Shown piece by piece: positions 1 through 7,784 of a stretch of 64,000 nucleotides of DNA. The notes below the pieces were generated by a model. It was not told the origin of the DNA and made no database searches. It saw nothing but the letters and a program-made list of their open reading frames with translations. Within the stretch, counting starts at the first letter, position 1, and every line of letters starts with the position of its first letter. A program made the translations under genes and the position numbers. Source of the stretch: a virus; the IMG/VR virus record IMGVR_UViG_3300031758_000040, positions 1 through 64,000 of that record; one strand, given 5' to 3'.

Positions 1-839
1 ATGAATGGTATGATGGTAAAAATCACTATGATGAAGAATCAAAAACAATAGACCAAATAGCAAACCTAATCCGTGACCTTAAAACAAACCCAGACTCAAG
101 ACGACTAATGGTTAATGCTTGGAATGTCGGTGAATTAGATCAAATGACGCTTACACCTTGTCATTATGGATTTCAAGTTTATACGAGAGAGTTGAGTGAG
201 CTTGAAAGAATGGAAATAGGTAAAAGTCAGGGAATGTGGAAAGAATTCCAATTTGGTAATATCCATCAACCATGTGACGAAAAAAATATCCCTCGTAGAG
301 CAATCTCTTTAATGTGGAATCAACGAAGTGTAGATACATTCTTAGGTTTACCATTCAACATTGCATCTTATGGCTTACTACTCGAGATCATTGCAAAGGC
401 AGTGAACATGGTTCCTGATGAATTGATAGGAAACTTAGGTGATGTACATTTATATTCCAATCATATTGAACAAGCAAAAGAACAGATTGGTAGAGATTTA
501 ACGTGTGATGAAAGAATTGAATTAGCATCAAAAGATACACAATTTGATCCTTTCGATTTTGGGATAGGACTTAACGCTTCTGACGAATCTATTCACAAAG
601 TGTGTGATTTATATAAAGTGTCAAAACGAACAAGAGAACCATACCCATTACCAACCTTAAACATCAACACAGAGTGGTGGCCAACTGAATCAGGTGAAAG
701 CGGAGTCGGGCCAATTGACGCGACAGCAGTGTTTGCTAACTTCAATGACGACAATTTTTGCAAGTGTCTTTTAGAGGAAGATCTTCAATTGTCAAATTAT
801 CAAGCTCATCCTCACATTAAAGCATCTCTGTCAAATTAA
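1..839 (+). CDS. thyA: Thymidylate synthase, 5'-truncated by window
   Basis: Thymidylate synthase methylates dUMP to dTMP using methylenetetrahydrofolate and supplies phage DNA synthesis. The frame is open from base 3, so the true start lies outside the window; about 278 residues are visible. Family motifs are clear: [13 protein letters not shown], the nucleophile cysteine in [22 protein letters not shown], and GDVHLYSNH for dUMP binding. Between the cysteine segment and the WNQRS segment there are roughly 40 residues more than in the bacterial enzyme, and the usual LYQRSCD reads MWNQRSVD. The stop is followed one base later by the next start, which suggests one transcript. Confidence 0.95.
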   Translation, partial: EWYDGKNHYDEESKTIDQIANLIRDLKTNPDSRRLMVNAWNVGELDQMTLTPCHYGFQVYTRELSELERMEIGKSQGMWKEFQFGNIHQPCDEKNIPRRAISLMWNQRSVDTFLGLPFNIASYGLLLEIIAKAVNMVPDELIGNLGDVHLYSNHIEQAKEQIGRDLTCDERIELASKDTQFDPFDFGIGLNASDESIHKVCDLYKVSKRTREPYPLPTLNINTEWWPTESGESGVGPIDATAVFANFNDDNFCKCLLEEDLQLSNYQAHPHIKASLSN

Positions 840-840
840 A

Positions 841-1092
841 ATGAAAAAATACTTAATAATAGCAGTATCTGCTTTTATCTTAGAGACAGCATCCACAATG
901 TACATTGCAACAGTAGCAAATAGAGACGTATCGATGATATTTTGGGGATTTATCGGACCGTTTTTAGGTTTACCCTTTATTGGTTATATGGTTGAATCTA
1001 AAACCTGGAGAGATAGAATCAAAATGGCAGTCGCTTCAGGCATGGGCTATGCATTGGGATCAACTGTAGTATACTTATATTCAGTTAAATAA
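841..1092 (+). CDS. Small membrane protein, unknown
   Basis: The 83-residue product has three likely membrane helices (about residues 4-26, 33-52 and 61-80) with the charged stretch ESKTWRDRIK before the last. No family is recognised. It starts one base after thymidylate synthase and so is probably translated from the same message. Confidence 0.75.
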   Translation: MKKYLIIAVSAFILETASTMYIATVANRDVSMIFWGFIGPFLGLPFIGYMVESKTWRDRIKMAVASGMGYALGSTVVYLYSVK

Positions 1093-1099
1093 ACAAATC

Positions 1100-1651
1100 A
1101 TGAAAACACAAGAAATCACAAAAGAAAAGATCCAAGAGATCGAGAGATTGACTGGAGGAAAGATCGGAACTCACAAGTTCGGTCAAGATGGGGAGCATGT
1201 TCTTGAAAACTCTTTCCTGACTCTAGATGGACAATACATTGGCAACTTTGAAACTGCCGAGTGGTACGTTAAGAACAGCATGATGGTGGACGAGGAGTAT
1301 CCACACGGAGTTGCGGCAGTGATAACTAAAGAGAGTTACGGAACCGACTCGCCTCAGATCGAGGGAATGTACGGTTACACTCACCGTGGAGGCCAACTGT
1401 TTAGGATAGGTGATCGGTTGTTTGATGCAGAGTATGAGCCTAAAAAGGAGGACTACTCTCCAGAAGAGTGGGAAACATACGAGAGCGAGTTCAAAAAGCT
1501 GTATGAGGAAGGAGACGAGCTTGATAGAAAGTGGATGGACGACTCAGGAATATCATACGTCATTCCATTTAGGCTTAGAGGATCCAAAATTATAGAAACC
1601 ATGAGAGAGGCATTCATCGCTGCTCAAAACATTTCAAAAGACTTAAGCTAA
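1100..1651 (+). CDS. Hypothetical soluble protein, 183 aa
   Basis: I do not recognise the family. The protein is acidic, with no signal peptide or membrane segment, and ends in an amphipathic helix. Its stop overlaps the start of the next gene by one base, indicating translational coupling. Confidence 0.75.
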   Translation: MKTQEITKEKIQEIERLTGGKIGTHKFGQDGEHVLENSFLTLDGQYIGNFETAEWYVKNSMMVDEEYPHGVAAVITKESYGTDSPQIEGMYGYTHRGGQLFRIGDRLFDAEYEPKKEDYSPEEWETYESEFKKLYEEGDELDRKWMDDSGISYVIPFRLRGSKIIETMREAFIAAQNISKDLS

Positions 1652-1923
1652 TGAATTACACAAGACCAGACGATCCTGACTACGAAGATCAACCGGAAGA
1701 TTGGTTGAACTCATCACTCATCTTTGCAAGAACGTTAAGTTTAATCTTGCAAGAGAATGAGGGCATGATAGTTTATTTGCAAGGAGACATGAACTTCTTT
1801 AATGACAAGTCAGTGCAAAAAGTCATCGTATACAAGAATCAGGGCAAGATCAGGGTTATCGAATGTGATGATGATTTACCAGAAGGACAGTTCGTGATAG
1901 TGCATGACATAAATCCTAATTAA
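1651..1923 (+). CDS. Hypothetical protein, 90 aa
   Basis: A small acidic protein (N terminus MNYTRPDDPDYEDQPEDW) of unknown function, coupled to its upstream neighbour by a one-base overlap. Confidence 0.65.
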   Translation: MNYTRPDDPDYEDQPEDWLNSSLIFARTLSLILQENEGMIVYLQGDMNFFNDKSVQKVIVYKNQGKIRVIECDDDLPEGQFVIVHDINPN

Positions 1924-1925
1924 AA

Positions 1926-2351
1926 ATGGAATTATTAAATACTCACCCAATCAAAAAATCAGACCTTGGATTTCATGGGAATCTATTCGGTGGAAAGTTG
2001 TTAGCCTGGGTCGATGCCGCAGCCGCTGCATACTCAATGCAGCTTTGTGACACTCCACGTATGGTGACAGTCTCAATCGAAAAGTGTTTCTTTGAAAAAC
2101 CTGCAAAAGAGGGTCAGTTAGTAAAAGTTTACAGTAAACCTACATCTATCGGTCACACTAGCGTGACTCTATACATGGAAGTAAGGGCTCACAACGTCTA
2201 TACGGGTAAACAGCTTGTAGTTCTTAGGACTCACATTAAGTTCGTACACATTGACGAGGAGGGCAACCCTATTCCCATCGGAGAGAAAGGAAAAAGAAGA
2301 GTACGAGCGTTAATTGGTGAGGAACCGTCAACCGATGATTTTAATGTTTAG
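1926..2351 (+). CDS. Hotdog-fold acyl-CoA thioesterase (YciA/BACH-like)
   Basis: The 141-residue protein has the hallmarks of the acyl-CoA thioesterase hotdog family: FHGNLFGGKLLAWVDAAAAAYS near residues 16-37, with the catalytic-type Asn and Asp, a VTVSIEKCFFEKPAKEGQLV strand region and a terminal strand LRTHIKFVHID. Family members hydrolyse acyl-CoA to free acid and CoA in the cytosol. It follows its neighbour by two bases. The enzyme is unusual in a phage; whether the substrate is acyl-CoA or acyl-ACP cannot be read from sequence. Confidence 0.85.
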   Translation: MELLNTHPIKKSDLGFHGNLFGGKLLAWVDAAAAAYSMQLCDTPRMVTVSIEKCFFEKPAKEGQLVKVYSKPTSIGHTSVTLYMEVRAHNVYTGKQLVVLRTHIKFVHIDEEGNPIPIGEKGKRRVRALIGEEPSTDDFNV

Positions 2352-2391
2352 TAAAAAAGGAGTATCTTAGTTAAAACCAAACATTAAAATC

Positions 2392-2634
2392 ATGGATTTA
2401 CAAACTTACATCATTGGTGTTGAGAGCGTTGGGCTAACCTCTCACAAGGAATCAGCGACAGACGGCTTGCTTAAAATGGAAGCTCGAGACGTTGAACACG
2501 TATTAGAAACCCTTAAGGTCGAATACGAATGGGGAGAATATGAACGCGGAGGATTTGATTCCGACAAGTGGTTTTTTCCGCTAGACGAGACACTCGTATG
2601 CATCGAACTCGTAGAAGACATTAACGAACTGTAA
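2392..2634 (+). CDS. Hypothetical acidic protein, 80 aa
   Basis: An acidic soluble protein with no recognised family. It lies 40 bases after the thioesterase gene, separated by an A-rich leader, and is the last gene before the tRNA cluster. Confidence 0.6.
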   Translation: MDLQTYIIGVESVGLTSHKESATDGLLKMEARDVEHVLETLKVEYEWGEYERGGFDSDKWFFPLDETLVCIELVEDINEL

Positions 2635-2735
2635 GAACTAAAGAGTTCTTTGAAATACATTGCGAAAAGCTTGACGGACTCAGTAAAGACCCAGGGCACA
2701 AATCCGTGTGAGGGAAACCGGTGAGAGAAGAGCCT

Positions 2736-2833
2736 GTCACAGAATAATGTGCGTACACGTACGACTAGAAAAGTCCTAGATAAAAGGCAAAGGAGTCGGA
2801 AAACACCGGTTAAATTCGACTTTATTCTGTGAC
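2736..2833 (+). ncRNA. Candidate structured non-coding RNA
   Basis: The 12-base sequence GTCACAGAATAA at 2736-2747 pairs perfectly with TTATTCTGTGAC at 2822-2833. Between them lie smaller hairpins such as GACTAGAAAAGTC. The element ends 11 bases before tRNA-Arg and contains no credible gene. It may be a stable RNA of the tRNA cluster, like the two non-tRNA stable RNAs of T4, or a processing structure. Confidence 0.45.
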
Positions 2834-2844
2834 TAGCAGTACTT

Positions 2845-2921
<77 letters not shown>

Positions 2922-3002
2922 AGTGTCAGTATTCCCTGAAGTCGTAATACGCCCCCAAAGTACTGGTCTCGGCAGGCAGTTCGCGACTGGTCCTGCCCAA
3001 AT

Positions 3003-3084
3003 GCACAAGTGATGGAATTGGTAGACATGCTAGACTTAGGATCTAGTGCCGAGAGGCGTGAGGGTTCGAGTCTCTCCTTGTGTA
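3003..3084 (+). tRNA. tRNA-Leu (UAG)
   Basis: Class II cloverleaf: acceptor GCACAAG with CTTGTGT, Leu-type D arm GATGGAATTGGTAGACATGC, anticodon stem-loop CTAGA-CTTAGGA-TCTAG with anticodon TAG, long variable arm and T arm GAGGG-TTCGAGT-CTCTC. No CCA is encoded. A GC hairpin at 2971-2997 (GGCAGG..CCTGCC) separates it from tRNA-Arg and may be a processing signal. Confidence 0.9.
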
Positions 3085-3111
3085 CTCCAGGTAGTTTTGT
3101 ACCTTCGTCGA

Positions 3112-3120
3112 GATAAATAA
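3112..3120 (+). promoter_or_regulatory. Late promoter GATAAATAA
   Basis: Exact GATAAATAA, 18 bases before the GIY-YIG gene start. Confidence 0.6.
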
Positions 3121-3138
3121 TCAAAACGAAGGTACATT

Positions 3139-3771
3139 ATGCCTAGAAAAGAAAATATCTATCACTATATCTACAGGGTAACGTGTTTGATAAGTAAAAA
3201 ATATTACATCGGAATGCATTCAACTTCTAATTTAGAAGATGGATATTTTGGGAGTGGAAAGGTTCTAAAGAGATCCTTAAACAAATACGGAAAGGTAAAC
3301 CACACAATTGAAATATTGGAATGGCTGCCTGATCGAAGTTCTTTGAAATTAAGAGAAAAAGAGATAGTGAATGAAAGTTTGCTTAGAGATGAAATGTGTA
3401 TGAACTTGCAACTTGGTGGAGGTGGAGGATTTTGTAATGACGAACACAGAAAAAAGGCACTAAAATCTAGTAGAAAATCATATATCAACAGATTAAAAAA
3501 CGATAAAGATTTTTTTAAAAAAATATCTGATTCTAAAATTTCAAATAATTTAGGTAATCAATATGCAATTGGTAATAAATCATTTTCAGGTAAATTTCAT
3601 TCAGAAGAAACAAAAAGAAAAATAGGAGAATCTAATTCTTCTAAACAAAAAGGCTTCAATAACTCTCAATATGGAACGTGTTGGATAACTAATGAAATTG
3701 AATCTAAGAAAATCAATAAAGGTGATACTATACCTGAAGGATGGAGATTAGGTAGAAAGATTAAGTATTAG
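3139..3771 (+). CDS. GIY-YIG homing endonuclease (Seg-like)
   Basis: The 210-residue protein begins with a GIY-YIG nuclease domain: YIYRVT near residue 10, KKYYIG near residue 20 and the glutamate-bearing helix LREKEIVNESLL. Its C-terminal half has a NUMOD-like DNA-binding segment (GKFHSEETKRKIGES) and a terminal GTCWITNEIESKKI motif. Free-standing members cut unmodified relatives and spread by gene conversion; T4 carries such genes among its tRNAs. The gene is clearly more AT-rich than its surroundings, which agrees with recent mobility. Confidence 0.9.
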   Translation: MPRKENIYHYIYRVTCLISKKYYIGMHSTSNLEDGYFGSGKVLKRSLNKYGKVNHTIEILEWLPDRSSLKLREKEIVNESLLRDEMCMNLQLGGGGGFCNDEHRKKALKSSRKSYINRLKNDKDFFKKISDSKISNNLGNQYAIGNKSFSGKFHSEETKRKIGESNSSKQKGFNNSQYGTCWITNEIESKKINKGDTIPEGWRLGRKIKY

Positions 3772-3813
3772 TATCTGGCTAGCCTAAGAGAGATTGAAAA
3801 AAAGCCCGTACAT

Positions 3814-3905
3814 AGTCAGGTTGGATACAAGGTCGGTTCGAGTCCGATGGCAGACATGGAAGTTGGGTAGCTCCCTGTATCAAGGTTCGATTCCTTGACT
3901 GACTA
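3814..3905 (+). ncRNA. tRNA-like element A
   Basis: The 5' AGTCAGG can pair with ACTGACT at the end, and a proper T arm (CAAGG-TTCGATT-CCTTG, 3881-3897) precedes it. The core is not canonical: GATACAAGG pairs with CCCTGTATC and encloses a second T-arm-like hairpin TCGG-TTCGAGT-CCGA. No anticodon arm is evident. It shares TTGGGTAGCTCCC with element C. Confidence 0.45.
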
Positions 3906-3987
3906 CTAAAGAGGTGGATACTTTGTATGTAGATGATTTCGTAAGACCTCGTCGTTGTGCACCGTTGACGAAGCCTCTTTTTAACAT

Positions 3988-4099
3988 AGTCAGGTGGCGG
4001 AATGGTAGACGCACGTGCGATGAGAGCTAGGCCAGCTCGCCTGTAAAACCAGTAAGTCGTTCGGTGGTATAAATACAGGTTCGAGTCCTGTCCTGACTA
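3988..4099 (+). tRNA. tRNA-like element B, isotype unclear
   Basis: The acceptor AGTCAGG pairs perfectly with CCTGACT, the D arm GCGGAATGGTAGACGC is Leu/Tyr-like, and the T arm is ACAGG-TTCGAGT-CCTGT. The 62 bases in between hold a GAGCT-AGGCC-AGCTC hairpin and a CTGTAAA stretch that would read as a Tyr anticodon loop, but no regular anticodon stem forms. It could be a tRNA with an insertion, a decayed tRNA or a stable non-tRNA RNA. Confidence 0.5.
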
Positions 4100-4162
4100 C
4101 TAAAATCCTGACACCGCTGCTTACTACAGCTTGAGGTTGACTGCTTGGAAAGACAAGCATAT

Positions 4163-4314
4163 GGCTCCATAATTGTTTTTGGGTAGCTCCCAATGCAGTG
4201 AGTGGGTAAATGATGACACTGAGTTTCACACTCCAAAATGCGCATTAGGAGATAAAAAAGGGTGAAGGTTTGTGTAAGTAATTTGCAAGGTGGGTTCGAT
4301 TCCCACTGGAGCCA
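4163..4314 (+). ncRNA. tRNA-like element C, oversized core
   Basis: The acceptor GGCTCCA pairs perfectly with TGGAGCC and the T arm is GTGGG-TTCGATT-CCCAC, but about 120 bases separate position 8 from the T arm. They include hairpins TTGGG-TAGCT-CCCAA and CAGTG..CACTG and no clear anticodon arm. Confidence 0.45.
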
Positions 4315-4334
4315 CTTATTTATATTTTTAAAGT

Positions 4335-4709
4335 ATGTTTATAGCAGTAGACTTTGACGGGACCTGTGTGACCCATGAATATCCACAGGTTGGAAAGAAT
4401 ATAGGAGCTGTTCCAGTATTACGAGCATTAGTCGAAAAGGGTCACCAGTTGATCCTATGGACAATGCGTTCCGATGAGGGACTCGCAGATGCAGTAGAGT
4501 GGTTTAGATCGAATGGAATCCAACTCTATCACGCGCAACGAAATCCTACTCAAGACCAGTGGACAAGCTCTCCTAAGTGTTATGCCCATGTCTACATTGA
4601 CGATGCTGCGTTGGGGTGCCCTCTTCGATTTGAGCCAAACTATTCAGACCGACCGTTCGTTGATTGGACTGAAGTTGAGGCTCAGCTTGTCTCTAGAGGA
4701 ATACTTTAA
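4335..4709 (+). CDS. HAD-superfamily phosphatase
   Basis: The 124-residue protein has the HAD signature DFDGTC near residues 6-11, with both catalytic aspartates, a threonine motif LWTMRS, and a late acidic motif YIDDAALGCPL. Small stand-alone HAD hydrolases of this size are common in phages; substrates are usually nucleotides or sugar phosphates but are unknown here. The gene lies between tRNA-like elements. Confidence 0.85.
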   Translation: MFIAVDFDGTCVTHEYPQVGKNIGAVPVLRALVEKGHQLILWTMRSDEGLADAVEWFRSNGIQLYHAQRNPTQDQWTSSPKCYAHVYIDDAALGCPLRFEPNYSDRPFVDWTEVEAQLVSRGIL

Positions 4710-4716
4710 ATATCTT

Positions 4717-4796
4717 AGTCGGGTAATGCGTAATGGGAAAGCGGTATCTCACCCTTAATGGTCGCATCGTCGCGGGTTCGAATCCCGCTCCGACTA
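4717..4796 (+). tRNA. tRNA-like element D, isotype unclear
   Basis: The acceptor AGTCGGG pairs with TCCGACT and the T arm GCGGG-TTCGAAT-CCCGC is perfect. At 80 bases the length suits a tRNA, but the only hairpin at the anticodon position is ACC-CTTAAT-GGT, too short and without a standard 7-base loop. TAA (Leu) is the nearest reading. Confidence 0.5.
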
Positions 4797-4858
4797 CGCA
4801 AAAAACACTGGACCGAGTTTCCTTACCTCATTTGAGATGGGTTTTACAAGTCCAATCG

Positions 4859-4932
4859 GGTCCTATAGCTCAGTAGGTTAGAGCAACTGACTCATAATCA
4901 GTAGGTCACAGGTTCGAGCCCTGTTGGGACCA
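4859..4932 (+). tRNA. tRNA-Met (CAU)
   Basis: Complete cloverleaf: GGTCCTA with TGGGACC, D arm GCTCAGTAGGTTAGAGC, anticodon stem-loop CTGA-CTCATAA-TCAG with CAT, and T arm ACAGG-TTCGAGC-CCTGT. Elongator Met and lysidine-modified Ile cannot be told apart here. The 5' boundary may be off by one base. Confidence 0.9.
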
Positions 4933-4937
4933 CACAA

Positions 4938-5017
4938 TTTATGGCTCACGCAACAGCTCCTTGTGGCTCACGTGAGATCTTCCTTGAGCCATAAATCAGG
5001 ATCTCGTGAGCCATAAA
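4938..5017. repeat. Inverted repeat, GAGCCATAAA family
   Basis: TTTATGGCTCACG at 4938 is the exact reverse complement of CGTGAGCCATAAA ending at 5017. A second GAGCCATAAA copy lies at 4986-4995 and GTGGCTCACGTGAG lies between. It separates the tRNA cluster from the late genes and could be a terminator or RNA-processing structure. Confidence 0.6.
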
Positions 5018-5070
5018 CTAGCGTATATGAATAAATCAGTTGCACTCGATTAACCAAAGGAAAATACTAA

Positions 5071-5079
5071 AATAAATAA
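5071..5079 (+). promoter_or_regulatory. Late promoter AATAAATAA
   Basis: One-base variant of GATAAATAA, 7 bases before the tagged gene at 5087. Confidence 0.45.
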
Positions 5080-5086
5080 TCTTAAG

Positions 5087-5428
5087 ATGAAATACATTAA
5101 GATTTTTGAAGAGTTTGTGACCTCCACTAAAAGAGTAGTGGAAGCGGCTACTGCGTTCAGTAAACAGACTGATACTATGAGTCTTTCTTTAAAACCGACT
5201 TACCTGACCAAGATGAAAGAAAAGCTAGGAATAGGAACAGACGACGATGTTTCTGCAGAAAAGATAAAGCAGTTTCAAAAGGAGAATAATATAGATGAGA
5301 CGGGAATCCTAAATCACACGACAGTTCTCACCGCGATGAAAGGTGATGTGCCAGTCGACGAACCTTCTACTGAGATCACTGACGATGCTCCATTAGGAGA
5401 GAACCCAATATCTGAACCTGCAACATGA
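5087..5428 (+). CDS. Tagged cargo protein with peptidoglycan-binding-like repeat
   Basis: The 113-residue protein opens with the tag-like MKYIKIFEEFVTS. Residues about 58-90 (VSAEKIKQFQKENNIDETGI) resemble the helical peptidoglycan-binding domain, in which a short helix pair ends in a G-I/V turn. The C-terminal 25 residues are acidic and proline-rich. The stop overlaps the next start by four bases (ATGA). Confidence 0.7.
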   Translation: MKYIKIFEEFVTSTKRVVEAATAFSKQTDTMSLSLKPTYLTKMKEKLGIGTDDDVSAEKIKQFQKENNIDETGILNHTTVLTAMKGDVPVDEPSTEITDDAPLGENPISEPAT

Positions 5429-6081
5429 AAAAGAAACTGACACACATAAACGAGGACACATACACTGATTACCTTTCAGTCTATTCGTCTCAAAAGAAGA
5501 GCACAATCAAGTTCCTTAACGCTGGACTCGAGAAAGTTGTTCCATATGCTAACTCTGCGCTAGACACAGCTCTTGCCGGATATATGAAAGAGTGCTATGA
5601 AGTAGATTACCTTTTGAGCACTAGTACCTATTGTTTTTATTTTTGGGGAGACATCAATCTCTACACTATTAAGATAACTGACGCAACGTTCAGTGTCCCA
5701 ACGGATTATACGAATACTGGTTGGGTCAAGGCCAGTGTGTCAGGAAGCGTGACCGGTAAAGTGACGCTAGGATGTAAGGATTATGGTAGCTTGGGAGTTG
5801 ATGTATCTGCGTCCTTTACTCAGACTATTTGGCTCTATAAGTTTTCAAAGTTACAGATATTTCCACCCACTGTGAAGATAAGCACTGAGACTTTGGACTT
5901 GGGAATAGTTTGGATTTGGGTAAAGGATAATGTGCTTAAGATCAATAATTCTATAATAGGGACTTATAAATGGCCGTTAAGCATTCAAAGCGAAATAAAC
6001 AAGTGTTTTGATGCGGATGGTGGACCTTATCGAAAGGATATTTCTCTAACTGAACTTAAAAAGTATCTCACGATCGCATAA
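5425..6081 (+). CDS. Hypothetical late protein, 218 aa
   Basis: The N terminus MKKKLTHINED contains a short version of the tag ending in INE. The rest is rich in beta-strand patterns (repeated V/S/T alternation at about residues 85-150) and aromatic residues; no family is recognised. It is coupled to the preceding tagged gene. Confidence 0.7.
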   Translation: MKKKLTHINEDTYTDYLSVYSSQKKSTIKFLNAGLEKVVPYANSALDTALAGYMKECYEVDYLLSTSTYCFYFWGDINLYTIKITDATFSVPTDYTNTGWVKASVSGSVTGKVTLGCKDYGSLGVDVSASFTQTIWLYKFSKLQIFPPTVKISTETLDLGIVWIWVKDNVLKINNSIIGTYKWPLSIQSEINKCFDADGGPYRKDISLTELKKYLTIA

Positions 6082-6114
6082 GACTTTCATGCTTTCTTTT
6101 AAGAGTTCAATCCA

Positions 6115-6123
6115 GATAAATAA
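6115..6123 (+). promoter_or_regulatory. Late promoter GATAAATAA
   Basis: Exact match, 17 bases before the TTG start of the first histidine kinase. Confidence 0.6.
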
Positions 6124-6140
6124 TAAAAAATCTTACTGGA

Positions 6141-7784
6141 TTGGATTCGTTTCACAGGTTTGCATCATGGCTTGAGAGCAAGCTCTCGGATTTCAAAGTA
6201 TCTGGAACCATTGCTGCAATTATCATGGTATCATTCTTTACTTCAAAGACTTTAACTATTCTTGGAGTAATCAACAGTTCATATAACATAAGCGTATTTG
6301 AGTATTCATGTTTTATACTTTTCTGCTTGCCGGGATACTTTATTATAAAAAAATTCCTAGACACTCGAGAGTCCGTCGGTAAACATGCGTTAGAGGAATT
6401 TAGGTCTTTTGTAAACACCGCTGCACTAGTATCGATAACAGACTCAAAAGGAAAGATAACTTATGTGAATGACAAGTTCATCAAGGTTTCTGGATGGAGT
6501 CTAGAAGAAGCGACTGGTAAGGATCACTCGATAGTAAACTCAGGAGAGCAACCGGATGGGTATTGGGGAGAAATGTACAAGCAAGTACTTTCAGGAAAGA
6601 TATGGAACGACGTCGTTGCAAATAAAGCGAAGGACGGGTCGATATACTATGTCGATACTTATATTAAAGCTCTATTTGATCACGACGGAACTCTTGACGG
6701 ATTCATGTCTATTAGACAAGATGTGACTGAGCTCAAGAAAAGAGAGGTGGAAATTAGCAATAGAATGAATGCTATAAATAAGTCCAATGCGGTCATAGAG
6801 TTTGATTTAACTGGAAAAGTCATTTATGCTAATAATTTGTTTGTAGAAACAATGGGTTATTCTTCTCAAGAAGAGATTATTGGAAAACACCATAGAATTT
6901 TTATAGATGAAGATTATGCTAAAAGCGAAGAATATCGTCTTTTTTGGGAAAACTTAAAAAACAATGTCCTCTTTTCAGGAGATATTGTTAGAATTAAAAA
7001 GGACGGGTCACTAGTTCATTTACAAGCCACATATAATCCTGTCGTTGAGCTAGACGGAAGAGTATATCGTATCATGAAGATTGCAACTGATGTTACTCAT
7101 AACTATGAGCAGCAGAAAGAGATTGAAAAGAAGAACACATATCTTGAACATGCCGCTAAGATCCTTCGTCATGACATGCACAGCGGTATTAACACTTACA
7201 TGCCTCGCGGCTTAAGTTCACTTGAAAGACGAATGTCTGATGAACAAGCAAAAGAGCTTAAGATTGATGCACCATTGAGAATGATTAAGGAAGGTCTTCG
7301 GCACACCCAAAAAGTGTATAAAGGTGTTTATGAGTTTACTAATCTAGTAAAGAAAGACGTTGTTCTCAATCGCACTGAGTGTAATCTCAAGGCTATACTC
7401 GAAGACTATTTGTCTGCAACTGCATATCGACCTCAAGTAATCATCGAAGACTTAGAAACGGCGTCAGTAAATGAAGCTCTTTTCTGTACAGCGATAGATA
7501 ACATGATTCGCAACGGTCTTAAGTACAATGATAGTGATTCTAAAGTAGTTAAGATCTATCGCAAAGAAAACCAAATCTTTGTAGAAGATAACGGTAGGGG
7601 ATTAAGCTCAGAAGAGTTTAAGTATCTTTCACAACCATACACGCGTAAGGCTGGACAAAAAGAATCAGGAACGGGATTGGGACTAAACATTTGTATCGCA
7701 ATCCTAGAAGAGCATAAGTTTTCTGTGACTTGTGACAAAATGATAGAGGGCGGAACTCAACTAAAAATATCTCTTAATGAATGA
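6141..7784 (+). CDS. Membrane sensor histidine kinase, PAS-PAS-DHp-HATPase
   Basis: A 547-residue hybrid of sensing and kinase modules. Two membrane helices (about 22-45 and 52-70) have almost no periplasmic loop; PAS domains follow at about 90-200 and 205-325; a dimerisation helix carries RHDMH with the likely phospho-accepting His344; the ATPase domain has N box DNMIRNGLKYND, G1 box VEDNGRG and G2 box GTGLGLN. It should autophosphorylate in response to an intracellular PAS ligand and pass phosphate to the regulator three genes on. The start is TTG, chosen because it lies 17 bases after a late promoter and gives the tag-like DSFHRFASWLES. It overlaps the next gene by four bases. Confidence 0.93.
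   Translation: MDSFHRFASWLESKLSDFKVSGTIAAIIMVSFFTSKTLTILGVINSSYNISVFEYSCFILFCLPGYFIIKKFLDTRESVGKHALEEFRSFVNTAALVSITDSKGKITYVNDKFIKVSGWSLEEATGKDHSIVNSGEQPDGYWGEMYKQVLSGKIWNDVVANKAKDGSIYYVDTYIKALFDHDGTLDGFMSIRQDVTELKKREVEISNRMNAINKSNAVIEFDLTGKVIYANNLFVETMGYSSQEEIIGKHHRIFIDEDYAKSEEYRLFWENLKNNVLFSGDIVRIKKDGSLVHLQATYNPVVELDGRVYRIMKIATDVTHNYEQQKEIEKKNTYLEHAAKILRHDMHSGINTYMPRGLSSLERRMSDEQAKELKIDAPLRMIKEGLRHTQKVYKGVYEFTNLVKKDVVLNRTECNLKAILEDYLSATAYRPQVIIEDLETASVNEALFCTAIDNMIRNGLKYNDSDSKVVKIYRKENQIFVEDNGRGLSSEEFKYLSQPYTRKAGQKESGTGLGLNICIAILEEHKFSVTCDKMIEGGTQLKISLNE

Noticed and set aside
3990-4245. Leftward frames across tRNA-like elements B and C
   Set aside because: They mirror structured RNA with T arms and lack start signals.
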